A DNA stretch of 64,000 nucleotides, taken from Zanthoxylum bungeanum. Taxonomy: Eukaryota; Streptophyta; Magnoliopsida; Sapindales; Rutaceae. The position numbers and the translations under genes are program-made. The DNA is taken from contig SKCR01041701.1 in the NCBI GenBank assembly GCA_019454045.1, forward strand, positions 24,474 through 88,473, in the 5' to 3' direction. Positions 11,896 through 24,917 of the stretch are shown in pieces. The notes beneath the pieces were generated by a model, which searched no databases, was not told where the DNA came from, and saw nothing but the letters and a program-made list of their open reading frames with translations. Position 1 is the first letter of the stretch. Each line of letters begins with the position of its first letter.

Positions 11896-12713
11896 TATGG
11901 GTGAGCAAAACCTGTTTCGGTTCCGGTTCCACATGGAATCGAAACCAACCCAAAAAAAATTGGTTCCTAACTAAGTGGAACCAAAACCTACCCAATTAAA
12001 TAGGGTACCCTATTAATCGGTTCCAATTTGGTTCCGTGTGGAACCGGAACCTACCCAATTAAATATGGTACCTTATTAATCGGTTCCAATTCAGTTCCGC
12101 GTGGAACCGAAACCTACCCAATTAAATAGGGTAACCTATTAATCGGTTCTAATTTGGTTCCGGTCCGGTTATGATTTACCCTATTTATTTTTTATTGTCA
12201 AACTTTGAAAATATAATTATTTCTCACACTTGAATATTACATAATATTATTGACAACTATCCATACAAAAATAAAACAATAAATAAAACTGCATATTATA
12301 TAATATTTTTGACTCAATACATAATATTCTTATAGGAAGTGTCTGGGTTTAAATTAGATTTTAATTGGGTAAGAAATTGGGTTTTAAAACTGGTTATGAA
12401 ATTGGGTTTAAATTGGGCTTTAATTTGAGTTATGAAATTGGGTTTAAATTGTGTGTTAATTTGGTTCCGAAATTGATTCTAAATTCGGTTCCCAAAATAG
12501 GTTCTGGTTCCGGTTCCGAAAATCGGTTCCCAAAATAGGTTTGGTTCTGGTTCAAAAATTCGATTCCGGTTCCGACCATTTTTGGAATCAGAACCGGACC
12601 GGTTAAAATCGGTTCCTTCAATTTGGCACCGGAACCGATTCCGGTTCCAAACCTGAAAAATCAGTCCGGTTCCAACCGATTCCGGATAGAACCGAAACCG
12701 GTGCTCAACCCTA
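11896..12713. mobile_element. hAT-type MITE rich in GGTTCC units
   Basis: This 818-bp non-coding element is flanked by a perfect 8-bp direct repeat, GTACACAG (11888-11895 and 12714-12721), the target-site size of hAT transposons. Its ends are imperfect inverted repeats: the left end reads TATGGGTGAGCAAAACC and the right end, on the other strand, TAGGGTTGAGCACCGG, each followed by TTTCGGTTC. The interior is a degenerate array of GGTTCCGGTT/AACCGGAACC and CCTATTAATCGGTTCC units. No transposase is present. Confidence 0.85.
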
Positions 12714-12775
12714 GTACACAGGGGCCTATTTTTGACGTGGGTCACGCTATTCAGCTACTTTCAACAACCAAATTA

Positions 12776-14796
12776 TGTTGGACAATTATGGCCCATAGCA
12801 TCACTATTTGTACAGATCATGGTATTGTTGTACAAATTAACTATGTGACAAAGGAAATTGCCCTTTTATCATTTGTAATTAGATTACCAAGATGTATAAA
12901 TGATAGAAGGTCCATATGATTAGTTCCGGATTGAGATGATATGAGACAATATCAATCCACGAAAGTTTAATCATTAAATATCCCTAGTCGTAGTATTATC
13001 GAGATTGGACATCGATAATGCGGAATAGACTAGTATTACACTTGTGCGCGTTGTCGGAGCATAACGGCATAGTTCTCATATATTTGGGTATAAGATACTC
13101 ATGCAAGTGTAATAGGAGGTTATGTTTACCGATGGTACAGAAACAGCTTCGCTCTAGATAGACCCCTCGGAATTCCATTGGTAGTATGACTATGTGTCTA
13201 TGGAAGTCCGAATCAGGGTAGGTGTATTTGGTCTTAACCTGAGACTTGCACCGCTAATACTTGCGACAATCAATATACTTTGGTTTTGGTCGTCCAGGGC
13301 TTTAACAAGTTCTTTGTACGCCTCTTCTGGGTATATTGAGAATCGTAGTGTATTGGGTGTGATGTCAAGACGGAAGTATCACTCCAGTTATAGTGGAGAT
13401 GATGATCACGTAGGATACGGAACTGGTGCTCTTATGTACTGCAGTCATCGGGATAATATGACTAGGTCATGATTATCCGATTATAGAGACTAGTTACCAG
13501 AGATCCGATATGTGCTTCGTACGGGGCAGACAAACTTCCAGCCCCAGGCCTATCATGTGACATCTGATGCTGTATCGAAATACGCAATACTACGTATACT
13601 ACGCCTGATATAGATCACATATTCCAGTAAGAATATTTCTGGAGAATTGGGTAGGCACGATGCTTTGCTAGAAGCCAACCATATCTTGTAAATCGGTAAA
13701 AGCGTAGTACTAGGTACGTACGTATTCAGATAGTCCGACGACCGGATTTACTGCCAACATATCCGGGGATCTCATGGGTCGCTTCCCGAAGATTCACCGA
13801 TGACGTATGACTCGCACTTTATTAATCTGAGATTAATTAGTAGAGAGAGAAAATTAATCTGGGATTAATTGCGGAGATATTTTATCTGGGATAAAATATT
13901 ATTTAAAGAGAGAGAACGATTAATTTGGAATTAATCGATAAAATAATATATTCGATATATTATACGAAATTGGATTTCAACGCGGAATTGAAATTAGATT
14001 TTTATTCGGGCGAACGAGTTAATTTAGAATTAATTCACTAGCGATGTGAATAGTAATTTTGCTAGGCAAATTTATTTAATTGAATTTGATTTAATTATGT
14101 CGCAACGGAAAATTCGTTAATTCGGAATTAGCGAACCCGAGCGCGGGAGTGTTTGCGGGCGCACTCGCATTTCGAATTTAAGTGCGGCCCACAAGTCACA
14201 TCAAGCGTCAAATCACTAGTTAATCGATTGATGTGATGTCTAGTCACTTTGAGTGATGTGACAACTTGTCACTTGTGATTGATGGTGGTAGTTGGATGGC
14301 TTTAATGCCTTTGACTTTTGGAAATTTGAAGATGTTTTTGGTATTTGATTTTTGGAAAATCAAAACAATATACACAACACAAATTCTCTCTCTCTCTCTT
14401 TATCACACACACGGTTTGGAACCAATTTTTTCCTCCTCTCCCTCTCTCGGCTTTGAAGCCATTTTCTTCTCCATTTCTTGGCAAGTCCGAAAATAACAAG
14501 AAGAAAGAAGGAAGATTTGTGGCAAATCTTTCCATTGCTAGCACAAAAAGGGTCATCCAAGGTGATAGGGAAATCAACTTGTGAGCATGGAATCTCCATT
14601 TGCAAAGCTTGGAGCTTGGAGAATCCATGGAGGTGTTGACCGAATTTGGAGGACAACAAGGAGCAAAAACTGTGAGCTTCAAGGGAGCAAAAAGTTTTGT
14701 GTTCATCGCATCGCATAACCGATCAATGTAAGTATGATTCCGCCATGCTTCTTTGTTGTATTCACACATGATTTCTTGCTTGAAATTGATCTTGGG
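12776..14796 (+). repeat. Copia_A LTR, missing its last bases
   Basis: Closely related to the Copia_A LTRs at 16854-18766 and 24918-26820, beginning TGTTGGACAATTATGGCCC. It follows them to GATCTTGGGAC and then jumps to TAACTAGAACTGGG, which belongs to the Gypsy_A LTR. About 17 bp of the normal end (CATCTTAGAAACCCAACA) are gone. It is therefore a solo or partial LTR fused to Gypsy_A by deletion. It lacks coding content; the small ORFs are shadows. Confidence 0.85.
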
Positions 14797-16211
14797 ACTA
14801 ACTAGAACTGGGGGTGCGGATATATGCTACCCTCCAAGCTCTGAAACTAGGGTATAGTGTCCACTCACTGTGTTCAGAATCTGGCTGGAGTTATACCGCT
14901 TCGTCGAATGAGATTGCAACTCCTGCAATGGTCTATAGGTGATAACTTGATTAGACTAAAAACTATGAGATAAGTTTTAGAACTAGGCAAAACTACTAAA
15001 TTCAAGTACGTGATATCGTAACTTGGTATATTATATTTGTACTAAGATGTAATGTGTGCATACGAACTGATACGAGACCTTAAGGGTGGTCTCTAACACG
15101 CTAAGGTGGTACTGAGGTGGTTTCAAACTGATTCTGGAAAATTCTGTGCCACACGTCGCGACGCGCAACGTCCAGAAGCGTGCCATCATTTTCTTCTTGC
15201 GCATCGCGACGTAAAGCTCTTCAGCGTCGCGATGCGATATAGTTTTCCAGGATTCTATTTTGCTTCTCTAAGTTCATCCAATGTACAAAACATCTAATTA
15301 CACTTCATACTAACACTTACATACTAAAAACCAATACACAATTCATCATATTACACTCAATTTAGCATACACTAAACCACCAACTCATCAACAATTCAAC
15401 TTTTAATCTATAATATACACTTCCCAAAGTTATATCCAAAGCTCCACAAGTTGGGATTTATCAACATTCCTATTGTCTTAATGCCAAAAATCATACTATC
15501 ATCATCACAACCAAGCTCTCAACATAAAACAAATATTAACTCTTTAAACCTTAAAATTTCACAATTTGGGTCATGGATTCCTTACCTTTTTCTCTTGAAT
15601 TTCTTCATCCCTCAAGGATGCCAGGCTAAACTTGTTTCACATTCCTTCCTATCCTTCTTCTTTATTCTTCTTCCTTTCTTCTTCTCTTATTTTTCTTTCT
15701 CTTTTCTTTCTCCTCTTCTCCTCTTCCTCCATTCACGTTTTCTTCTTCTTCTTTTATTTCAATTTTTGGTATTTGTGAATAGTGTCTTCCTTAAATACTT
15801 GTTCATTTAAAAAAAAAGAAAAATGTAGAATTTTCAAGAAACTAGTTGAAATTACTAGAATGCATTCGGGTACTATTCATCAATAATTTTGATCTATATT
15901 TTTGACTCACATCTGGTCAAAATTTGGAAAAATATTAAACGAGAACATTGTCGATCTCGATCTCAGCTTTCCGATGATATAAAATTCATCAAAATCGGAG
16001 TTCGTATGAGAAAGTTATGGACCAAATACCATGGCTGTCCAAAATGGAATATCGTAGAATTTCGCATGGAAGTTTCGAAGAATTTACTGTTTATCCATAA
16101 AGTCGTTCTAAGAATGTAGGTATGTTCGGACATAATTTTATGTTACGTAACTCTCATCATGTGATGTAACCGTACTACAGACAACAGTAGTAGAGACCAC
16201 CGGTCGTTACA
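14797..16211 (-). repeat. Gypsy_A 3' LTR, truncated and internally deleted
   Basis: It matches the 5' LTR (30497-33026) from its minus-strand start (TGTAACGACC at 16211) to about 14870. There it skips roughly 320 bp (joint GGGTATA/GTGTCCACTC) and then matches again to 14797. The remaining 3' end of the LTR is missing where the Copia_A LTR abuts. Confidence 0.8.
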
Positions 16212-16226
16212 AATTATCCCCCCCTT
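16212..16226 (-). promoter_or_regulatory. Polypurine tract of Gypsy_A
   Basis: Read on the minus strand this is AAGGGGGGGATAATT, directly before the 3' LTR start TGTAACGACC. It is the plus-strand primer site of reverse transcription and fixes the element's orientation. Confidence 0.8.
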
Positions 16227-16853
16227 AAATATGATTCGTCCTCGAATCCTCTTTAAGCTTGGGATCTTATCTTAGATCACAAGATTTATAGGATCCTTAT
16301 AAATTACAGACTTAGACTGACTACAAACCCATCTTCTTTTATCCACTGTATCATTTCTCAATGATTTCCGAGTGCTACCAATATGCCACAAGATAATGTG
16401 ACGATCATACTGAACCTAGAATGTCATGGCTTCGAAGTTATAATTAGAGTTGTACACCAACTTGTTGGTGTGAACTTCTTACTTTACAATAACTATTCTG
16501 TATTAACGGGGCTTTTTTTTTACTTAACAATGAAGGTCTTTGCCTAGCTAATCACTCTCACTTGACTAGTAAACATATGAGATTCTTTGTCATTCTTAAT
16601 ATCTAACTTATGCCTCAAACCTTCAGTCATACTTGGGTAAACTGCTTCAGAGTTCGTGGCTTCGATAATTATTCCTTGAATACTTTACTGAGAGGTGTTA
16701 CCTTGTTCTCGTTTTCTAAGACTTTTATTGAGTATTCTTGACTACTTCTTTTCTGGACCTCTAGTGATGCTCATCATTCTTTATCTTCAAGGAATTCTCT
16801 TCATCTAGATCTTTAATTATACTTAGTAATTATTAGACTCGATTGGGTTTTTC
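16227..16853 (-). other. Gypsy_A interior, 3' part (decayed)
   Basis: About 630 bp between the polypurine tract and the Copia_A insertion. No open frame or recognisable domain; rich in A/G on the minus strand. Its last five bases TTTTC (16849-16853) are one copy of the Copia_A target duplication. Confidence 0.6.
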
Positions 16854-18766
16854 TGTTGGACAATTATGACCCATAGCGTCACTATTTGTAAAAGACATTG
16901 TGGTTTTTGTACAAATTAACTATGTGACAATGGAAATTGCATTTTATCATTTTGTAATTTGATTACTTAAATATATAAATGATAAAAGTCCTTATGATTA
17001 GTTCAGATTATTAGATATGAGACAATATCAATCCATAAAGGTTTAATCATTAAATATCCATAGTCTTAGTATTATCGAGACTGGACATCGATAATGCGGA
17101 ATAGGCTAGTATTACACTTGTGCGCGTTATGGAAGCTTAACGGCATAGTTCTCATATATTTAAGTATTGGATACTTATGCAAGTGTGATAGGAGGTTGTG
17201 TTTACCGATGGTACGGAAACAGCTTCGCTCTGGATAGACCCCGCATAATCTCATTGGTAGTATGACTTTGTGTCTATGGGAATCCGCATCAGGGTAGGTG
17301 TATTTGGTCTTAACCTGAGACTTGTATCGCTAGTACTTGCGAAAATCAATACGCTTTGGTTTTTGTCTTCCAGGACTTTAACAGGTTCTGTGTACGCCTC
17401 TTCTAGGTTTATTGAGAATCTTAGTGTATTGGGTGTGATGTGAAGATGGAAATATCACTTCAGTCATATGGAGATGATGATCACGCAGCGATACAGAACT
17501 GGTACTCTAATTGGTTGCAACCATCGGGATAATATGACAAGGTCATGATTATCCGATTAAAGAGACTAGTTTCTTGTGATCCGATATATACTTCGTACGT
17601 GGCAGACACTATTCCAGCCCCAGGCCTTGCATGTGACCATCCGATACTGGATCGTAATACGTAATACTACGTATACTACGCCTAACATAGATTATATATT
17701 CCTTTAAGAATATTTCTGGAGAATTGGGTAGGCACAGTGCTTTGCTGGAAGCCAACCATGTCTCATAAATTGGTAAAAACGTGGTACGAGGTACGCACGT
17801 GTTCGGATAGTCCGATGACCTGATTTACTGCCAACATATCCAGAGATCTCATGGGTCGCTTCCCGAAGATTCACCGATGACGTATGATTCGAACATAATT
17901 AATCTAGGATTAATTACGGAGAGATTTTATCTAGGATAAAATACTATTTGAAGAGAGAGAACGATTAATTTAGAATTAATCGATAAAATAATATATTCGA
18001 TATATTAAATGACATTAGATTTCATAACGGAATTAAAATTAGATTTTAATTCGGGTGAACGAGTTAATTTAGAATTAATTCGCTAGCGATGTGAATAGTA
18101 ATTTTACTATGCATAATTATTTAATTAAATTTGATTTAATTGCGTCGCAACGGAAAATTCGTTAATTTGAAATTAACGAACCCGAGCCCGGAATATGTTT
18201 GCGGGCCCACTCGGATTTTGAATTAAGTGGGTCCCACAAGTCACATCAACTTGTCACTTTGCCTAACTTTTTGTTGATGGGTTTAGGTGAGTTGTTGAAG
18301 ACTTGTAAAATACTCTAAGTTGATGGAATGAAAGACGACTACCTAATATTAGATATTTGGTATATCATTATTTTTTTGGTTTTTGAAATCAATTACACAA
18401 GTCTTTCACTTCATCTCTCCCTCTCTCATTCACACAAATCACACTCTCTCCCTCTCCCATTTGGCTTGGCCGAAACACACAAAAGAGAAGAAGAAAAATT
18501 GTGGCAATTTTTCTAAGTGCTAGCACATCAAAGAAATCATATCAAGGTGTTAGGGAAACCTATCCTTGAGCTTGGAATCAACAATAAAGCTTGGAGCTTG
18601 GATTTCAATTTAAAGGAGGAGCTTGGCCGAAACTTCAAGGAAGCAATTTTTGGTGTTCAATGCATCCAACATCCGTTCTTTGTAAGTATGATTCCGCCAT
18701 ATTTCTTATTGTATTCACATGAATTCATTGCTTAAATTGATCTTGGGACATCTTAGAAACCCAACA
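16854..18766 (+). repeat. Copia_A 5' LTR
   Basis: 1913 bp, TGTTGGACAATTATGACCC to GAAACCCAACA. Clearly similar throughout to the 1903-bp 3' LTR, with scattered substitutions and small indels, so the insertion is not very recent. Confidence 0.95.
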
Positions 18767-18767
18767 A

Positions 18768-18780
18768 TGGTATCAGAGCC
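18768..18780 (+). promoter_or_regulatory. Copia_A primer binding site
   Basis: TGGTATCAGAGCC one base after the 5' LTR, the standard plant copia site complementary to the 3' end of initiator tRNA-Met. Confidence 0.95.
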
Positions 18781-20960
18781 TATTTGAGCATGAAATTTGA
18801 TTATGGTTTATAAACTAAAATTTGGGTATTTTTGATTTGACCATGTTTTAATCAAATTGTTTGTTTGAGTATGCTTGAATGTTGATAACTTGGAGTTATG
18901 CATGATCAATTTGAAGAAAAAATTAATTGGATTAATTTTCCCCATTTTTGTGCCTTGGCCGAATGTATATGTTCCCTAAAGTCATGGTATTTTTTTTATT
19001 TTTTGATCATTGGATGAGTTTGAAAGACATGGATATATTGATTTGAGTTTCAATCGGATTGAAATCGGAATCGGATATTAAATCCCTACAATGCCGTGAG
19101 CTTCAAAATGCAAATGAGATGATTTTTTGTTTCAATAATGTTGGACATGTATTGATGATGAATAAGCATGATTAATTGATTAAATTGATATTTTGGAAAT
19201 GTTAATTTAGATAATTAATTAATGTAATACACTTTAATTATCATTATGAAATTTGGAATTTAGAATTTGATTAATTGGGCTTAATTTAGAATTGGGCTTA
19301 CAATGTTGTATTTGGGCCTAATGGGCTTGGTTGGGCTAAGTTGGTTTAGGTCAATTGGATTGGATCCAAATTGGGCCTAAACCATTCCATTAAGTCCAAA
19401 TATAACAAATGGGCCTTTTATGTTTAATTGGGCCTAATGGGCCGAAATTGGTTTCTTGGCAAATAGGGTGATTCCTTAATTGGGCTTTGGTATTTGGGTT
19501 TGACCCATATTGACCAAAGTCCATGCCTTAAGAAATTAATTGAAAGCCCATTGGACTTTAATTAAATGACATTGGATGTTAATTGGGCTTTGAGACCCAT
19601 TTAGATTAGATTTGGAATCTAAGTCGTAAATGCGCATTTAAAAGTGTAATTATTTAATTTGGAATTAAATATAGAATTAGTATTGAATACAAATTAAATT
19701 AGATTTAAATTGTAGTTCGATATAATTCAAGAATTCGTACTTTGAGTACTTATTCTTAAACGAGTTGGACTCGCGCAAATCAAATCGTTGTTTGAACATT
19801 GGATGATCACTTTATTCAAAGATTAATTAATTGGATTAGATGATTGAATAACATGCTTTGTGTGAATACATGGATGTGTTGAATGAATAATGTATATCAG
19901 ATGGATATTAGAAGGGAAAGGGCAATTTTGGAAATTATTGTAAATTTAGAATTTATTAAATTGGACCTGCTTGTCCAGCCTTATCTCTCGATTCTTTGTA
20001 ATTCTCTTCTCACCTAATTCCCCTCAATGTTAATGAGGTTTCTTTAATTGTATTATGTAATTGGGTAGAAGTTAGAATAGTGCTAGCCGGGAGAGGAAAG
20101 GGAGTGATTTGTTCTAGGAACAATCTGTGAGATATCCATCCGCATATCATTATTAATTTATTACCGCGCCTTATTATGCTTTTAGAATGCATGCTTAAGG
20201 GTGTATGATGAGACCTAACAAAGATAATAAATTGGTTGCCAATTTACGCGAAAAACCCTCAATAAATATTAAGCGTTTTCCTTCCATTGAGTGATTCATT
20301 CTCAAGATCCAAGATTGGCACTGGTTTGTTGGCCAAAGTCAAGACCTTTGTACATCGCGGATGTGTTTGAATCATGAAGGCTTTGTTCCATATCGTATGT
20401 CTTGTCCAAGTTGTGATTTGTTGGCCAAGTCAAGATCACTTCTTGTCCATCGACATCGATTACGAAGCTTTCCAAAGTCAATGGGTTCCGCTTAACTGGA
20501 ATCATTAAGCTTGTTGTGCCAAAGCCAAGGCTTAGTTGATTCAGAGGAAATAGGTTAGGAAAATATATTGTATATATATATATATTGTATATATGTTTCG
20601 GACTTGGAGGTCCACCTACCGGATCTAGGAATTGGATGAGATCCAATTGATCTTAGAGATCTACCTAGTTAAATATCATACAGCTTGTTGGCCAAAGTCA
20701 AGGTTGTGTGTATTTTTAACGGGATCCTAGCCCACTAGGAAACTAGGTTTCCCGAGTACTCAATAGAGGGTTAGAGGCTCGCCGAAAAATAGTGGGAGGC
20801 TAGTATTGAATTTGCAATTTTGTTCAAATACTTAGCTTTACGCGCTTTCAAATTATTTCGTCAATTAATTTATTAGTTGACTAATAATTTATTATTTTTT
20901 TGTAACAGTTAGACTGTACCCATACATCGTTAATTGAATAGTTGGACTATTGCAATTAAG
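18781..20960 (+). other. Copia_A leader, about 2.2 kb
   Basis: Non-coding leader between the primer site and gag. 19260-19600 is dense in GGGCC/TTGGGC motifs. The phrase TTGTTGGCCAAAGTCAAG recurs near 20325, 20410 and 20690. There is a short TA run near 20570. No conserved ORF seen. Confidence 0.7.
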
Positions 20961-21820
20961 ATGACAGAAAATTTAAGCATTAGGGATATTGTCATGGGCG
21001 ATAATGTCTTAATGGCACAAACTTTCAAGACTGGGATATGAATCTCAGGATTGTCCTGGGATCCGAGAAGTTGCTCTACACTATAGAGAGACCTCTTGGG
21101 CCTAAGCCCCGACCTGATCAGTTGCTTGAGCTAGAGCTTTGGAAGACTCATAGCGATGACAACTCGACTGCTCAATCGGTAATGCTTGCTGCTATGACTC
21201 CGCAATTTCGTCGTCAAAACAAGGGATTGGATCCCTATGAGATGATGGCGAAGTTGCATGATCTTCACCGATCTAATCTTAGATCGCAAAGATATGAGTT
21301 GCAGAAGAAGCTCTTCCGCGCTCGCATGTCAGAGGGTACGTCTGTTGAGTACCATGTGTCACAGATGATTGCTGACATTGAGCAGGTGGGACAGATGGGC
21401 AATATCTTCAAGGCTGAGATTTCAGTAGATTTGATCTTACAGTCTCTCCCCGACACTTGGAGTGGGTTCATCATGAACTACAATATGTTGAACCAAGACC
21501 AAACTCTTGGAGAGTTGATGTCCACACTGCGTGAAGCAAAAAAAGAGCTCCTAAAGGGCAAGAAGCGCGAGGCGCACTTCGCTTCAACATCTCAGACTCC
21601 GAGGGCTTGGCCCAATGCGACTGGAGGTGTAAAGAAGAAGAAGAAAAGAAGAAAGGCAAGGCCAAATCGTCAAAACCTTTGGGAAGGGCAAGGACAAATC
21701 CCAAGTGTTGCTATAGTGCGGTAAGCGGGGTCACTGGAAGCGTGACTGCCGCGAGTACAAGGCACACATGAAGGAAATCAAAGCGGGCAAGCACCGGCTT
21801 CATGTATGTTTTTTATAGAA
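20961..21820 (+). pseudogene. Copia_A gag, frameshifted
   Basis: The start codon is probably ATG at 20961, which gives 24 codons and then a stop; a one-base shift near 21030 moves into the long frame 21038-21724. That frame holds the copia capsid signature (NLRIVLGSEK, ELWKTHSDD, LMSTLREAKKELLK) and a Lys-rich tail. The zinc knuckle (CGKRGHWKRDC, about 21718-21750) lies in another frame with an upstream stop. Capsid function would need all of these repaired. Confidence 0.85.
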
Positions 21821-22380
21821 ATAAACATGTCTACTACTAGTTTTAAAAATTGGATTTTTGATTCTGGTTGTGGTACTCATATATGTACTGATGTGCAGGA
21901 TCTGTAGATTAGCAAGATACTGGCCTCATGAGAGATTGACCTCCGCGTTGGAAATGGGACACGAGTCGCCGTTTTGGCCGTTGGCACTTTTGTTTTGGAA
22001 CTGCCCTCGAGGCATGTACTTAAACTTACAGACTGTTATTAAGTACCTAGTTTGACTAGGAATTTTATTTATGTATCTATGTTAGCCCAATGTGGGTATA
22101 CTTTTGTATTTAGAACACTGGGGGTTTTATGTATAAAAATGATATGGAAATTTGCACTGCTGATGTAAATAATGGTTTTATATTTTGAATATAAATCAAT
22201 CTCAAACATATAATGTAACAAACAAAAGGCTTAAAGTAAGTAACAAAGATGAAACTTACATGTGGCATTGTCGTCTAGGACACATAAACAAGACACGTTA
22301 TCCACACTTTCGAAGAGTGGGTACTTGGACGGATTTGATCCAATTCATATGACGTCTGCGAATCTTGTTTATTAGGCAAG
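21821..22380 (+). pseudogene. Copia_A protease and pre-integrase remnant
   Basis: Around 21849-21905 one frame reads NWIFDSGCGTHICTDVQDL and then stops; the DSG triad is the aspartic protease active site. Near 22255 the motif MWHCRLGHINK marks the GAG-pre-integrase domain (H..H zinc-binding region). Stops and frameshifts separate these parts. Confidence 0.75.
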
Positions 22381-22990
22381 ATGCCTAAATCACCTTTTAG
22401 CGGTAAAGGTGCACGTGCCACCGAACTGTTAGCCCTCGTTCATAGTGACGTATGTGGGCCCATGTCTAGCCAGGCTAGAGGTGGATATGAATACTTCGTA
22501 ACCTTTACGGATGATGCATCGTTATGGTTATGTGTATCTTATGAGACACAAGTCGGAAACCTTTGAGAAATTCAAAGAGTTTCGACACGAAGTAGAAAAA
22601 CAGACCGGAAAAAGTATTAAGACATTACGGTCGGACCGTGGTGGCGAATACTTAAACAATGAGTTTCTTGATTACTTGAAAGAATATGGTATTCTTTCAC
22701 AGTGGACTCCTCCCGGAACACCGCAATTAAACGGTGTGTCCGAACGGAGAAACCAAACTTTGTTAGACATGGTAAGGTCTATGATGAGTCGCACAGAGCT
22801 ACCTATTTCCTTATGGGGATATGCATTGAACAGTGCAATACTTATTTTGAATAAGGTTCCGTCAAAGTCTGTTCAACAGACTCCGTATGAAATATGGACA
22901 GGAAAGAAACTGGGTTTCTCATTCCTGAAGATTTGGGGTTGCTGGGCATACGTCAAACGTTTGGAAGGTACCAAACTAGAACCCAAATAG
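22381..22990 (+). pseudogene. Copia_A integrase, frameshifted
   Basis: Two overlapping frames. 22381-22566 carries LVHSDVCGPM and YFVTFTDD (first catalytic Asp). 22511-22990 carries TLRSDRGGEYLNNEF (second Asp) and the GVSERRNQTLLDMVRSM block (catalytic Glu). The frame change lies near 22520-22560. Integrase normally inserts the cDNA into the host chromosome. Confidence 0.9.
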
Positions 22991-23303
22991 GATAAATGCC
23001 TATTTGTAGGATATCCTAGGGAAACCAAAGGATATTACTTCTATCACCCACAAGAGAACAAAATATTTGTGCTCTACATGCGGTTTTCCTTGAGAAGGAA
23101 TTCCTAAATGCAGTGATAAGTGGGAGGAAGTAGAACTCGATGAAAATCGGAGTGATACTATTCCTGGCACATAATCCTTAACGGTACATGAACAGTCCAT
23201 CAGGGATGAGACTGTACCACAATCTTCGAATACACAAGAACCGCGTAGGTCGGAGAGAGTCAGAAAATAACCTGAGAGGTATGGGTTTCTGATCTCACAT
23301 CAT

Positions 23304-24363
23304 GTGGAAATTAATCTTATTGAGGATAACGAGCCGGCTACGTATGAGGAAGCGATACAAGGTATTGACTCCGGTTTATGGCAAGATGCCATGAATTCCG
23401 AAATGGATTCCATGTACACCAACAAAGTTTGGACACTGGTTGATGCACCAGAAGGCGAAAGCCTATTGGTTATAAATGGGTCTTCAAGAAGAAGACAGAC
23501 ATGGATGGCAACATACAAATGTACAAAGCTAGGCTTGAAGCGAAAGGGTATCGTCAACGACACGGTGTCGATTACAACGAAACTTTTTCACCCGTTGCCA
23601 TGATTAAATCCATTCGGATAATTCTTGCTATTGCTGCATATTTCGATTACGAGATATGGCAGATGGATGTCAAAACCGCTTTCCTTAACGGAAACCTTTT
23701 GGAGGATGTTTATATGCAACAGCCTGACTTTTTTGTCGTACCAAGACTTGCAAACAAGGTTTGTAAGTTAAATCGATCCATTTATGGATTGAAGCAAGCA
23801 TCGCGTTCTTGGAACCAACGTTTTGATGAGATCATAAAAGAATATGATTTCATTCAAAACGAGGATGATCCTTTTGTATATAAGAAGGTTAGTGGGAGTG
23901 CACTGACATTCATTGTCCTTTACGTTGATGATGTATTGCTTATTGGCAATGACATTCCCATGTTAACGTCGGTGAAAGCTTGGCTTTCATTAAAATTCTT
24001 CATGAGGATCTGGGAGAAGCAACCTTTATTCTGGGAAAAAAGATCTACCAGGATAGATCTAGAAAGCTGCTTGGACTCTCCCAGAGCATGTACATTGACA
24101 AAGTGTTGAAGAGATTCAACATGGATCAGTCCAAGAGGGGACTGTTTCCAGTGTCACATGACGTCACTCTATCTAAGGATATGTGTCCTAAAACTAAAGA
24201 TGAGAGAGACAACATGAGTCGGATCCCGTTCGCCTCGGCAGTCGGATCGATCATGTATGCCATGATATGTACGCGACCTAATGTCTCGTATGCTTTGAGC
24301 ATGTGTAGTCGCTATCAGGCCGATCTAGATGATGGTCACTGGATGTCGGTTAAAATATCCTAA
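23304..24363 (+). pseudogene. Copia_A reverse transcriptase, frameshifted
   Basis: Three frames together make a copia RT. 23304-23490 holds the N-terminal ATYEEAIQG..LWQDAMNSEMDS block. 23501-24000 holds KARLEAKGYRQ, QMDVKTAFLNG and the catalytic YVDDVLLIGND. 23980-24363 holds the thumb region with LLGLSQSMYIDKVLKRF and RPNVSYA. Frameshifts are near 23480 and 23980-24000. Confidence 0.92.
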
Positions 24364-24889
24364 AGTATCTTAGACAACTAAGGATGCTTTCTTAATCTAT
24401 GGAGATGGAGAACTTGAGGTAATTAGGTTTACCGATGCAAGTTTCCAAACCGATAAAAACGACTGCAATTCACAATCTGGGTACATATTTTGTTTGAATA
24501 ACGGAGCAGTAAGCTGGAAATCGTCCAAGCAAGAGATTGTTGCCAATTCAACAACAGAAGCGGAGTACATTACTGCAGCTGAAGCAGTAAAAGAGGTAGT
24601 TTGGATCCGTAAATTCCTAATTGGATTAGGAGTAGTTCCGTTAGCAGCTGAGCCCGTTCAATTATATTGTGACAATAACGGGGCTATAACGCAGGCTAAG
24701 GAACCGCGGTCGCATCAACGATCCAAGCATGTTCTTCAACGTTTCCATCTGATTCGTGAGATCATACATCGTGGCGATGTGAAGATCGAGAAGGTCGCAT
24801 CAGAGGACAACATTGCAGATCCGCTGACGAAAGCTATTCCTCAGCAAAAGTTTGAGCGAGATGTATATAGTTTAGGTTCAGATGCCTGA
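24364..24889 (+). pseudogene. Copia_A RNase H domain
   Basis: The frame 24494-24889 carries AVSWKSSKQEIVANSTTEAEY, LYCDNNGAI and the C-terminal NIADPLTKAIPQQKF, all typical of copia RNase H. Upstream, at 24420-24480, the same frame family shows FTDASFQTDKND, with a break at 24361-24400. It would degrade the RNA strand of the RNA-DNA hybrid. Confidence 0.9.
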
Positions 24890-24903
24890 GTGATTGGCTA
24901 TAG

Positions 24904-24917
24904 GCCAAGTGGGAGAT
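24904..24917 (+). promoter_or_regulatory. Copia_A polypurine tract
   Basis: CCAAGTGGGAGATT directly before the 3' LTR, the common plant copia plus-strand primer site. Confidence 0.85.

Noticed and set aside
14302..14769. 155-codon minus-strand ORF
   Set aside because: It lies within a Copia_A LTR and is not conserved in the two other LTR copies.
15451..15810. 119-codon plus-strand ORF with a hydrophobic Phe/Leu tail
   Set aside because: It lies in the Gypsy_A LTR over a TTCTTC-rich stretch; the homologous LTR positions near 32300-32600 do not keep the frame.
20302..20646. 114-codon minus-strand ORF
   Set aside because: It is antisense in the Copia_A leader and shows no retrotransposon or host domain.
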